A stretch of 64,000 nucleotides of DNA from Dakarella massiliensis (lineage in GTDB: Bacteria; Pseudomonadota; Gammaproteobacteria; Burkholderiales; Burkholderiaceae_F): positions 248,001-312,000 of the forward strand of contig NZ_CVTY01000007.1 in the NCBI RefSeq assembly GCF_001182045.1, in the 5' to 3' direction. Position numbers and translations under genes: made by a program. How positions within the stretch are numbered: the first letter of the stretch is position 1; every line of letters begins with the position of its first letter. Below, piece after piece: positions 45,701 to 53,335 of this stretch. The notes below the pieces were generated by a model that saw only the letters and a list, made by a program, of their open reading frames with translations, was not told the DNA's origin and did not search any database.

Positions 45701-46211
45701 CCTCTATAACCAGATGCTGAAGGAGGCGGTGCGGGCGCTGAAGCGCGGCGAAACGCCGGATGTCGAGCATCCGTTCGCGTCCGTCGCGGAAATCAATCTC
45801 CACGCGCCGGCGCTGCTCCCGTCTGACTACGTACCGGACGTGAACCAGCGGCTCGGGTTCTATAAGGAACTCGCCGCGGCCGAAACCCCGGACGCGATCG
45901 ACGCCGTGGTCGAGAATCTCGCTGACCGCTATGGCGAGATTCCGCCCCAGGCGAAGACCCTGATCGATGAGCACCGGATCCGGCTCCTCTGTGAGAAGCT
46001 TGGAATCCGCAAGGTGGACGCTTCGGAAAAAGTGATCTACCTCACGGTCGCCGATAAACCGAAATTTGAGCCGCTTAAGTTCATCGACCTCATGCAGAGC
46101 CGGCGCGACATGCGGATGACGGGCCCGAATCGCGTTCAGATTTCCCAGTCAACGGGGAATATTGAGTCACGGATTGCGGCGGTTAAGGGAATTCTGGGTA
46201 AACTTGAGTAA
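42738..46211 (+). CDS. mfd: Transcription-repair coupling factor Mfd
   Basis: Large translocase that removes stalled RNA polymerase and recruits UvrABC. At 1157 residues it has the UvrB-homology N-terminus, RNA-polymerase interaction domain (IGDPVVHVEHGIGRYQG), RecG-like helicase with Walker A GDVGFGKTEVA and IIDEEHRFGVRQKEKL, TATPIPRT, ETGIDIPTANT, QLRGRVGRS, and the C-terminal TRCF domain. It is transcribed away from ispDF. Confidence 0.97.
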   Translation: MTKTRFPGLLGDSLFDKHPTLSRTMTLPAGSPDSVAIAEAARECAEQGSILVVIAANASDVIRLEQEVAWVDPSLSVRTFPDWETLPYDLLSPHKDLISERLETLYRLSSRVPGRRSDSGTAIDLLLLSASTAALRIAPTSFISATTFFFRRGDILSTTDLKHRLILAGYSNVSQVMGPGEFCVRGEIVDIYPMGAPNPYRIGLFDDEIETIRVFDENTQHTTGDAESIRILPGREFPIDEAGALTFRKNWQTAFPKAGTRSSVYKDIANHVPSPGSEYYLPLFFDETATIFDYVGEDARFFLTGDVNAELERFYHETEARYEFLSHDAEHPALPPEQLFLSPEAFFKALSPFARWKLVTAGDGTPVFPDLSVDRRAKDPLEPLKAYRARTQTEKRRLLISASSAGREETILELFREYGLAPDRVPGFSAFIDSDSPFSITHGPLYDGFLMDQPKIAVVTETELYKANPRRNVRRRDRKTNVDSMIRDLSELRIGDPVVHVEHGIGRYQGLITLDTQDGPAECLQIDYADSAKLYVPVSQLHLISRYSGSDRDHAPLHHLGKGEWEKAKRKASQQVRDTAAELLHLYAHRENRPGMVFKVSPTDYEAFAEGFPFEETPDQQAAIDAVLDDMQKGKPMDRLVCGDVGFGKTEVALRAAFIAVMGGHQVAVLCPTTLLAEQHAQTFRDRFAAWPVRIAELSRFRSGKETAAALAGLETGSVDIVIGTHKLLSDTVKFKNLGLVIIDEEHRFGVRQKEKLKSLRAEVDVLTLTATPIPRTMSMSLEGVRDFSVIATAPERRLAVKTFVRPESNALIREAILRELKRGGQVYFLHNDVDTIQTRYERLLELVPEARIAVAHGQMPEHALERVMREFYQQHYNVLLCTTIIETGIDIPTANTIIIHRADKFGLAQLHQLRGRVGRSHHQAYAYLLTPPEASITKNAEKRLEALQNLEDLGSGFYLAMHDLEIRGAGEVLGERQSGEIANVGFDLYNQMLKEAVRALKRGETPDVEHPFASVAEINLHAPALLPSDYVPDVNQRLGFYKELAAAETPDAIDAVVENLADRYGEIPPQAKTLIDEHRIRLLCEKLGIRKVDASEKVIYLTVADKPKFEPLKFIDLMQSRRDMRMTGPNRVQISQSTGNIESRIAAVKGILGKLE

Positions 46212-46262
46212 ATTTACCTAACCCCAAAAACCTTAAGGCACCCCCGTGCGAAGGAGTCTAGC

Positions 46263-47168
46263 GTGACGATGACGCCGCTTTCTTACGATCTCGTGATTCA
46301 GGGAAAGGATCTTTCCCGCAGCAACCTTCCTGCGGAAGCGGCGGGTCTCGCCGGCTTCATCGCGGAAATCTCGCCGGGGGCCGTGAGGCTTGAATCCGTG
46401 AATCCGCTCACCGCGGAACCCGTGATCGGGAGACTCCAGGAAGCGGGGCTCGACGCCGCGATGGTGCGTCATGGCCTGAAACTCACGGAATTCCGCCTCC
46501 TCGCGAGTGACCTCGACAGCACGCTGGTCGCGATTGAGACGCTCGACACGGTGGCGAAAAACGCGGGCTACGGCGACACAGTGGCGCAGGTAACCGAAGC
46601 CGCCATGCGGGGGGATATCAAGGACTACGCGGAAAGCCTCCGCTTTCGGATCGCCGCTGTGAAGGGCTGCCCCGTAAAGGCGTTCACGGATTTCGCGGAA
46701 ACGATGCCGTACAGTCCCGGCGCGGAACGCTGGGTGAAGAGCTGCCGCGCAGCCAGTCTTGAGTGCCACATTGTGACGGGCGGGTTTGATGAAGTCGCGG
46801 CCGCGGCCGCGGAGAAACTCGGCGCGAACGGCTTTCACTGCAATAAGCTCGGGATCCGGGACGGGGTGCTGGACGGCACCGTGACGGGCCCCAAAGAAAA
46901 CGGCGGGAAGATTGTGGACTCGGACGGCAAGCGTCACATTGTGGAGCAGCTTGCGGCGGACCGCGGCATCCCGGCCTGCGATGTCATCACGATGGGGGAC
47001 GGCTGGAACGATGTGAAGATGCTGGAGTTCGCGGGGCTTGGTATCGCGTACCACGCGAAGCCCCGGGTCCGCGCCCTCATCCCGCATCAGATCAACAGCC
47101 TCGGGCTCGACTCCGCACTGAACTGGTTCGCGGACGGCCCGTATTGGGCAGAGCGCGCCGGAGTCTAA
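46263..47168 (+). CDS. serB: Phosphoserine phosphatase SerB
   Basis: Last step of serine synthesis. HAD fold with ASDLDSTLVAIE (nucleophile Asp), CHIVTGGFDE, and MGDGWNDVKMLEFAGLGIAY. The N-terminal 80 residues are an ACT-like extension. GTG 46263 has AAGGAG six bases ahead; ATG 46269 is the alternative. 301 residues. It is 51 bases after mfd. Confidence 0.94.
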   Translation: MTMTPLSYDLVIQGKDLSRSNLPAEAAGLAGFIAEISPGAVRLESVNPLTAEPVIGRLQEAGLDAAMVRHGLKLTEFRLLASDLDSTLVAIETLDTVAKNAGYGDTVAQVTEAAMRGDIKDYAESLRFRIAAVKGCPVKAFTDFAETMPYSPGAERWVKSCRAASLECHIVTGGFDEVAAAAAEKLGANGFHCNKLGIRDGVLDGTVTGPKENGGKIVDSDGKRHIVEQLAADRGIPACDVITMGDGWNDVKMLEFAGLGIAYHAKPRVRALIPHQINSLGLDSALNWFADGPYWAERAGV

Positions 47169-47225
47169 AATCCTATCCATACGCGATCCGAACGCGTCCC
47201 TGACAGAAGAAGAGGCAGAACACCT

Positions 47226-47732
47226 ATGAAGCGCTTCACGATTTCGCTTGATGATGATCTCGCGGTCCAGCTCGACCGCCTGATGAAGGAACGGAATTAC
47301 AGCAACCGCTCTGAAGTCTTCCGGGATATTCTCCGCGACATCATCGCGAAAGAGGACCTGACGCGGGGGGATGCCCAGGCGCTCGCCGTGGTGAGCTACA
47401 GCTTCAACCACCATAAGCGGCAGCTCACCGAGCGGATGAATGAAATCCAGCACGCGAATATCGGGCTTGTCGTCACCGCGATGCATATCCACGTGTCGCA
47501 CGAGGTGTGCTCCGAAACCATCATTCTCCGGGGACCGGTGTCCGAGATCCAGAGTCTCGCGCTCTCGATTGTCTCGGCGCCTGGTGTCCACTACGGGAAG
47601 ATCAACCTGATCCCGGTGGAACCGGATGAAGAGAATCATGACCACCCGCATGACCATGAGCACAGTCATGATCACGCGGACGGACACAGCCACGCGCACC
47701 CTCACACGCATCCCCATACGCACGAAGACTAA
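47226..47732 (+). CDS. nikR: Nickel-responsive regulator NikR with a His-rich tail
   Basis: Ribbon-helix-helix repressor with an ACT-like nickel domain. MKRFTISLDDDLAVQLDRLM is the DNA-binding ribbon and helix. The four square-planar nickel ligands sit at the canonical positions H76, H87, H89 and C95 (IHVSHEVCSE). The core ends near residue 133 as in other NikR proteins, but here 35 more residues follow, with 14 His in 31 positions (HDHPHDHEHSHDHADGHSH...). This could buffer nickel or zinc. No nik transporter or nickel enzyme is in the window apart from the UreE-like gene. It lies 57 bases after serB. Confidence 0.92.
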   Translation: MKRFTISLDDDLAVQLDRLMKERNYSNRSEVFRDILRDIIAKEDLTRGDAQALAVVSYSFNHHKRQLTERMNEIQHANIGLVVTAMHIHVSHEVCSETIILRGPVSEIQSLALSIVSAPGVHYGKINLIPVEPDEENHDHPHDHEHSHDHADGHSHAHPHTHPHTHED

Positions 47733-47973
47733 GCGTCATACTGACCCGGCGGCGCTGTCCTCTCCTCCGTGCCGCCCGGCCACATTCTTTTACCGATCTT
47801 CCGTCTCTGCATCACACTTCTGCCGCTGCGCTGATGCAAAGTGTCATATTTCGTCCCTACAATAGGGAAAGACAGCCAGAAGTGGGTTCTGAGGCACTGG
47901 ATTCAGACGCTCTCTCACAGACTGTCCCATCCTTTCCCGCGGAACCGGAATTCCGGTCCGCGATCTGTCGCTT

Positions 47974-48945
47974 ATGGCTGAAGAAAAAAAAGAAGATCAG
48001 GGCAGCAACACGCTTGTCATCGTCCTCTCCGTGCTCCTCGCGATCCTTGTAATCGGATTCGCGGGCTGGGGCGCGTGGCTCTGGACGCACCCGAGACTCC
48101 CGCCGCTTGAAGGCAAAATCACCGCGGCGTCGATCGACGTCGGAAGCAAAATCCCCGGCCGCATCCGTCAGATCCTCGTGAAGGAAGGTGACCGCGTGGG
48201 GCTCGGAGACCAAATCGCGATCGTGACGATCCCGGACACTGAGGTCCGGGCCCGCTCGGCTACCGCATCTCCGATGCGGCAATCGGGCAGCACTCTCAAG
48301 GACGAAACAATCCTCGGCACAAGCGATATGTCAGACGCCCGCACAGCGTACGAAGCCGCGATTGCCGCTGAACGCGCTGAGGAAAAGAATTTTGCCCGGG
48401 TATCCGGCCTTTACCGCCAGGGGCTTGTGCCCGAGCAGCGGCTGGAAGAGGAACGCGCGGCGCTTGACTCCGCGCGCGAAGCGGAGCGCGCCGCGAAAGA
48501 GGCATTCGTCCTCGGGAATCAGGGGACAGCCCCTGCCCCGGCTTCTCCCGCGGCTGGCAATAAGGGAAAGAGTGCCGATACGAAAAACGACGCGGTGATC
48601 CGCAGCCCGATGAATGGCGAGATCTCCCACATCTACCTCGGAGCCGGTGACGCCGCGCCAAGCGGGTTCCCGATCGCGACGATCGCGGATCTCTCCTCCC
48701 CCTGGGCCGCGTTTTCGGCTCCCGCAAGCACCGCGGCCGGCCTCAAGGAGGGGGACGTGATTCATATCCGGATTCCGGCGATCGGCGGCCCCGCTCATGA
48801 GTTCCGGATTGAGACGATCCGCGAGCGGCGGAACGCGAAGGGCGGCGACGCGGAACCGTTTGAGGAAATCCGGGCGCGGCCCCTGAAACCGATCCCCGGG
48901 CTTCAGCCCGGGATGTCCGCGCTTTTCGAGCGCCGCTCCTCATAA
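47974..48945 (+). CDS. HlyD-family membrane fusion/secretion protein
   Basis: Periplasmic adaptor anchored by one N-terminal helix (LVIVLSVLLAILVIGFAGWGAWLW, residues about 13-36; shown in part). Lipoyl-type half GKITAASIDVGSKIPGRI and VKEGDRVGLGDQI precede a coiled coil (ARTAYEAAIAAERAEEKNFA), then the second half (NDAVIRSPMNGEISHIYLGAG). Such adaptors work with an ABC or MFS pump, but none is encoded next to it, so the partner is unknown. No good ribosome site precedes ATG 47974. 323 residues. Confidence 0.82.
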   Translation: MAEEKKEDQGSNTLVIVLSVLLAILVIGFAGWGAWLWTHPRLPPLEGKITAASIDVGSKIPGRIRQILVKEGDRVGLGDQIAIVTIPDTEVRARSATASPMRQSGSTLKDETILGTSDMSDARTAYEAAIAAERAEEKNFARVSGLYRQGLVPEQRLEEERAALDSAREAERAAKEAFVLGNQGTAPAPASPAAGNKGKSADTKNDAVIRSPMNGEISHIYLGAGDAAPSGFPIATIADLSSPWAAFSAPASTAAGLKEGDVIHIRIPAIGGPAHEFRIETIRERRNAKGGDAEPFEEIRARPLKPIPGLQPGMSALFERRSS

Positions 48946-48949
48946 CACA

Positions 48950-48986
48950 AAACCGCTTCAGACTATTGAATCTGAAGCGGTTTTTC
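48950..48986. terminator. Terminator between the HlyD-like gene and rimO
   Basis: AACCGCTTCAGA pairs with TCTGAAGCGGTT, followed by TTTTC on the plus strand; A residues precede it, so it may also serve rimO on the minus strand. Confidence 0.88.
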
Positions 48987-49014
48987 GATTCCGGCGGAAA
49001 GAAAATTTGGCCGG

Positions 49015-50370
49015 TTATTCTTCCACCTGGAGCGCCACGAGGTCATGCTCTTCGGTGCGGACAATCTTCGCGCGCACGAATTCGCCAGGTTTCACCGGGC
49101 GGGTGACCGTGGCGTACACGACGCCATCCACCTCAGGGGCCTCGTGCGCCGTGCGGCCGACCGCGACGCCGTTCTCATCCTCAGGCTCATCAATCAGAAC
49201 GGTTTCAACGTTCCCAATACGGCGCTTCAGCTTCTCCGCGGACACCTCGGCCTGCACTTCCATGAAGCGGCGGCGACGGTCTTCCTTCACGTCATCCGGT
49301 ACGGCATCCGGGAAGTCGTTTGCCTTCGCGCCGTCAACCGGCGAATACGTGAAGCAGCCAACGCGGTCAAGCTCCGCCTCGCGGATAAAGTCGAGAAGGT
49401 GCTGGAACTCTTCCTCCGTTTCACCGGGGAAACCAACCACGAAGGAAGAGCGGATTGTGAGATCCGGACAGATCTCGCGCCACTTGCGGATCCGCTCAAG
49501 CGTCTTCTCGGCGTGCGCCGGACGGGCCATACGGCGAAGCACATCGGGGTCCGCGTGCTGAAGCGGAATATCGAGGTACGGGAGGATCTTCCCTTCCGCC
49601 ATCAGCGGAATAATGCGATCCACCATCGGGTACGGGTACACGTAGTGGAGGCGGATCCAGAGACCGAGACGGCCGAGCTCGACGCAGAGGTCTTCAAGAC
49701 GGGTATGCACGGGGCGGCCGCCCGCGAAGGCGAGCTTATAGCCGAGGTCAGAACCGTAGGCCGATGTGTCCTCCGCGATCACCATGATTTCCTTCACGCC
49801 GTCTTCCTTCAGGCTCCAGGCTTCACGCATGATGGAGTCCATCGAGCGGGAGTGAAGCTTGCCGCGGAGCTGCGGAATGATGCAGAACGTGCAGTGATTG
49901 TTGCAGCCTTCGGAAATCTTAAGGTACGCGTAGTGCTGCGGGGTCAGACGGACACCGCCGCCCGGAACGAGATCGAGGTACGGCGCGTGAGGAGCCGGAA
50001 GGTGCTGATGCACGAGCTTCACCACATCCTTCTCTTCCTCCGGTCCCAGAACGCCGAGCACCGCGGGGTTCCGCTTCATCACGAAATTCGTCCCGTCCGC
50101 GTCCTTCTTCCCGCCGAGGCATCCCATCACGATCACGCGGCCGTTTTCACGGGTCGCTTCGGCGATCGCGCCGAGGCTCTCCTCAATCGCCTCGTTGATG
50201 AACCCGCAGGTATTCACGATCACGAGATCCGAATCCCGGTAGTTATCGACGATCGAATAGCCTTCGCTCCGGAGCTCCGTAATGACGCGCTCGGAGTCGA
50301 CAAGCGCCTTGGCGCAGCCAAGGGACACAAAACCGATCGTCGGAATCCGACGGGGCGTTTCGTTCAGCAT
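49015..50370 (-). CDS. rimO: Ribosomal protein uS12 methylthiotransferase RimO
   Basis: Radical-SAM enzyme adding a methylthio group to Asp of ribosomal protein uS12. The N-terminal cluster cysteines lie in [23 protein letters not shown] and VMGCLGGK. The SAM cluster is CNNHCTFC, and a C-terminal TRAM domain follows. The ALVDSE motif separates it from MiaB. 451 residues. Confidence 0.96.
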   Translation of the reverse strand: MLNETPRRIPTIGFVSLGCAKALVDSERVITELRSEGYSIVDNYRDSDLVIVNTCGFINEAIEESLGAIAEATRENGRVIVMGCLGGKKDADGTNFVMKRNPAVLGVLGPEEEKDVVKLVHQHLPAPHAPYLDLVPGGGVRLTPQHYAYLKISEGCNNHCTFCIIPQLRGKLHSRSMDSIMREAWSLKEDGVKEIMVIAEDTSAYGSDLGYKLAFAGGRPVHTRLEDLCVELGRLGLWIRLHYVYPYPMVDRIIPLMAEGKILPYLDIPLQHADPDVLRRMARPAHAEKTLERIRKWREICPDLTIRSSFVVGFPGETEEEFQHLLDFIREAELDRVGCFTYSPVDGAKANDFPDAVPDDVKEDRRRRFMEVQAEVSAEKLKRRIGNVETVLIDEPEDENGVAVGRTAHEAPEVDGVVYATVTRPVKPGEFVRAKIVRTEEHDLVALQVEE

Positions 50371-50428
50371 GGAAGAAGATTTCCTTTTGATTTCAGTCTT
50401 TAAGTAATGGGGAGGCGATTATAAGGGA

Positions 50429-51232
50429 TCAGAGCGCTTTGGGGTCAATCCAGGCAAGCGCCGCATGGCGCCCCGTTTCGCCGTGATCGCGGCGGTAGCT
50501 GAAGAAGTGAACCGGATCCGCGTAGGTCGAGAACCCGCAGTCCGCGATATCCTCGCGCTTCACGCCCTGCGACACGAGCGCGTCTGACGCGAGCCCCGCG
50601 AGGTCGCAGAGCCACTTCCCGGCTTCCGCCTTCGGTTTAAAGCGGGAAGCGGCGTCAGGAAGCCGCGCCTTCATCGCGTCGAGGACATCAGTCCCGACTT
50701 CGAAGTCATCCGCTCCGATCCGGGGCGCGAGCAAGGCGAGAATCCGGGCGTCCGGATCCGACAGTTTTTCCCTCATCAGCTTCACACCGTCCTGCAGGAT
50801 ACCGGCGGCGAGCCCCCGCCACCCGGCGTGAAGCGCGACCACGATTCTTCCCGCCGGATCCGTGAGGATCACGGGGAGGCAGTCCGCGGTCTGAATCGCG
50901 AGAACCACACCCGGGGTCATCGTCCAGCTGCCATCCGCCTCTGCTTCAGGCACCGCGTCATCCGCGTGCACGATTGCCGTTCCGTGCACCTGATGCAGCC
51001 ACTTCGGGTCAGACCCCGCGTAGTCCGAGAGGAATCCGCGGTTCGTCCGGACGCAGACCTTCGCGTCTCCGCAGTAGAGACCGACATTCATGCCGCAGAT
51101 ACCGTCCTCGTTCCCGAAGGGGCCCGAGGACACCCCGCCCTCGCGAAGCGTGAAACAGGCGTGAACAGAAGCCGGTGCCTGCCACTGAGGAGTCAGAACG
51201 GCAAGCTCCGGTTTTTCAAGATTGGAAGCCAT
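50429..51232 (-). CDS. pgeF: Peptidoglycan editing factor PgeF (YfiH/laccase-domain)
   Basis: Cytoplasmic zinc protein of the YfiH family that removes aberrant peptidoglycan precursors; some members also act on purine nucleosides. LHQVHGTAIVHAD, QTADCLPVIL and VALHAGWRGLAAGIL supply the conserved Cys and His ligands. C-terminal GFSTYADPVHFFSYRRDHGETGRHAA is typical. 267 residues. It lies 102 bases downstream of rluD, the usual rluD-pgeF order. Confidence 0.93.
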   Translation of the reverse strand: MASNLEKPELAVLTPQWQAPASVHACFTLREGGVSSGPFGNEDGICGMNVGLYCGDAKVCVRTNRGFLSDYAGSDPKWLHQVHGTAIVHADDAVPEAEADGSWTMTPGVVLAIQTADCLPVILTDPAGRIVVALHAGWRGLAAGILQDGVKLMREKLSDPDARILALLAPRIGADDFEVGTDVLDAMKARLPDAASRFKPKAEAGKWLCDLAGLASDALVSQGVKREDIADCGFSTYADPVHFFSYRRDHGETGRHAALAWIDPKAL

Positions 51233-51334
51233 GGGATTAGTCGCTGCAGAAAAAATTAAGGATTGGGGGCTATTGTAGTCAGCCCGCCGCGCCCGCCCGA
51301 GGCTCTGAGACCCCGGGCCGGGGGAATGCCGGAA

Positions 51335-52387
51335 TTATTCCCAGTCGGGCGCCGCGCCTAGCGGCGCCTCTTCATCAAACACCGTGACCGGCTGATCGAG
51401 CGGCCCGAAGCCGAGCGCCTGCATAACTTCCGTGAGATCCGCGGGAGGAGCCGCGAACCACTCCATCCGCTCGCCCGTCACCGGGTGCGTGAGCCCGAGG
51501 CGGCTCGCGTGGAGGCACTGACGCTTGATCGAGAAAACCGTGCCGTCATCAATCGGCTGGAGTCCGCCGCGGTACACGGGGTCTCCGAGGAGCGGGAGCC
51601 CGAGACTCTCGCAGTGAACGCGGATCTGATGCGTGCGGCCGGTTTCAAGGCGGCAGGCGACCCAGCTGATCACGCGCTTTCTGGCGTTTCCAAGAGCCAC
51701 ACGGGCGATATGGGTGCGGGCGGAGCGCATCGAGCCCGGCACGTCAACCGCAAACCGCATCGGGTGACGGGGGTCACGGCCGATCGGGCGGTCGACGAGC
51801 GTCCGCTCCGGGGCTTCGCCTCGAAGCAGCGCCCAGTACTCACGCTTCACTGTGCGTTCCTGAAGCTGACGGACAAGTGACGTTTCCGCCTCGAGCGTCT
51901 TTGCGACCACCATAAGGCCGGTCGTGTCGCGGTCCAGGCGATGGACAATGCCGGCGCGCGGCAGCACCCGGAGTTCCGGATAACGGAAAAGAAGACCGTT
52001 CAGCAGCGTGTCGTCCCAGTGCCCTGCCGCCGGATGAACAACGAGGCCGGAAGGCTTATTCACTACGATGATCGCGTCATCCTCGTACGCCACGTCAAAC
52101 GGGACATCCGCGGGGGTAAAAGCGAGTTCCTCAGGGGACGGCTGCGCGGTCACCGCGACCACGTCTCCCTCATAGACCGGATCCCGCACCTTATCGACCG
52201 GTTTTCCATTTACCGTAACCGCGCCCTGCTTGATCCACGTCTGGAGACGGGAGCGCGAAACTTTAGGCATCAGGGCTGCGAGTGCCTTATCGAGCCGCTC
52301 CCCGGAGTTTTCCGCTGAGACAAGGTACTCGGTAAAGTTTTCTTCCTGTTCCGTTTCGCCCTTGGTCTCAAGGCTATAATTGACCAC
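51335..52387 (-). CDS. rluD: 23S rRNA pseudouridine synthase RluD
   Basis: Makes pseudouridines in helix 69 of 23S rRNA. N-terminal S4-like domain (ERLDKALAALMPKVSRSRLQTWIKQGAV), catalytic Asp in GIVHRLDRDTTGLMVVAK, and ETGRTHQIRVHCESLGLPLLGDPVY. GTG 52387 is the best start that avoids running into bamD on the other strand; there is no clear ribosome site. The frame remains open to 53005, but that part is antisense to bamD and lacks resemblance. About 350 residues. Divergent from bamD with only 27 bases between the start codons. Confidence 0.9.
   Translation of the reverse strand: MVNYSLETKGETEQEENFTEYLVSAENSGERLDKALAALMPKVSRSRLQTWIKQGAVTVNGKPVDKVRDPVYEGDVVAVTAQPSPEELAFTPADVPFDVAYEDDAIIVVNKPSGLVVHPAAGHWDDTLLNGLLFRYPELRVLPRAGIVHRLDRDTTGLMVVAKTLEAETSLVRQLQERTVKREYWALLRGEAPERTLVDRPIGRDPRHPMRFAVDVPGSMRSARTHIARVALGNARKRVISWVACRLETGRTHQIRVHCESLGLPLLGDPVYRGGLQPIDDGTVFSIKRQCLHASRLGLTHPVTGERMEWFAAPPADLTEVMQALGFGPLDQPVTVFDEEAPLGAAPDWE
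52375..52380 (+). promoter_or_regulatory. Possible -10 element of bamD
   Basis: TATAAT, 35 bases before the bamD ATG and inside the proposed rluD coding start. No good -35 matches, so support is weak. Confidence 0.35.
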
Positions 52388-52414
52388 ACTTTTCAATTTC
52401 TGGTTTCCTAGTAA

Positions 52415-53266
52415 ATGAAGAAAGCATTGCGCCGCACCGCCCTCGGCATTTCGATGGCTGCCGTCATCACGCTCACCGCCTCCTGCTCCTGGCTCTCGAC
52501 TGTGAACGATGATAAAACGATCAACTGGTCCGCTGACAAGCTTTACACCGAGGCCCGTGACTCGCTGGATAACAGCAACTGGTCGCAGGCCGAAGAGTAC
52601 TATACCAAGCTTGAATCCCGGTATCCGTTCGGACGCTATGCCCAGCAGGCTCAGATCGAAATGGCGTACGCCTACTGGAAGGACGGCGATCCCGCCCAGG
52701 CCATTCAGGCGTGCGACCGGTTCCTGCGTTCGTACCCGAATCACTCCGCGAGCGACTATGTGCTCTATATGAAGGCGCTCGCCACGCTGAATGAGGATGA
52801 CGGATTCTTTGCCCGCCTCACGCATCAGGACATCTCGGACCGCGACGCGCAGGCCGCGCGTGACGCCTGGGATACGTTCCGCGAGCTCGTGCAGAAGTAT
52901 CCGGATTCCCGTTACGCCCCTGAAGCCCGCCGCCGTCTGAATGAACTCATTCTGGCGCAGGCGAATCACGAAGTGAAGGTGGCGAGATTCTACTTTATCC
53001 GCCACGCTTATGTGGCCGCGGTCGCCCGCGCCCAGCGTGTAATTACGGATTACTCACGTACGCCGTACCGTGACGAAGCCCTTCAGATCATGGCGGACAG
53101 CTATGGCTACCTCGGCATGAAGGATAACGAGAAGGACGTCCGCCGCGTGATCGCTCTGAATAAAGAGCATCCCGAAACGCAGGTGAAGATGCCGAAGATT
53201 GAGAAGCCGACGATTGAGGCTCCGAAGAACGTGCCTTCGACCCAGGTCCGTCAGCAGGCGAAGTAA
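52415..53266 (+). CDS. bamD: Outer membrane assembly lipoprotein BamD
   Basis: Essential lipoprotein of the BAM complex that inserts beta-barrels such as the porin and TAA anchors encoded here. Signal with lipobox LTASC (Cys about 24), then TPR repeats: ADKLYTEARDSLDNSNWSQA, YPFGRYAQQAQIEMAYAYW, and KYPDSRYAPEARRRL. 283 residues; the last 25 residues are a Lys/Pro-rich tail. No strong ribosome site; TATAAT is upstream. Confidence 0.95.
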   Translation: MKKALRRTALGISMAAVITLTASCSWLSTVNDDKTINWSADKLYTEARDSLDNSNWSQAEEYYTKLESRYPFGRYAQQAQIEMAYAYWKDGDPAQAIQACDRFLRSYPNHSASDYVLYMKALATLNEDDGFFARLTHQDISDRDAQAARDAWDTFRELVQKYPDSRYAPEARRRLNELILAQANHEVKVARFYFIRHAYVAAVARAQRVITDYSRTPYRDEALQIMADSYGYLGMKDNEKDVRRVIALNKEHPETQVKMPKIEKPTIEAPKNVPSTQVRQQAK

Positions 53267-53335
53267 AAAGCCATCGCTGAAGCCTCACAGTAATTCAATT
53301 AAGCCCCCGCTTCCTCAAACCTGAACTCCCGTGAC

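Noticed and set aside
46233..47723. A 496-codon minus-strand frame over serB and nikR
   Set aside because: Antisense to two recognised genes; its His/Arg/Val-rich sequence reflects the complement of their codons.
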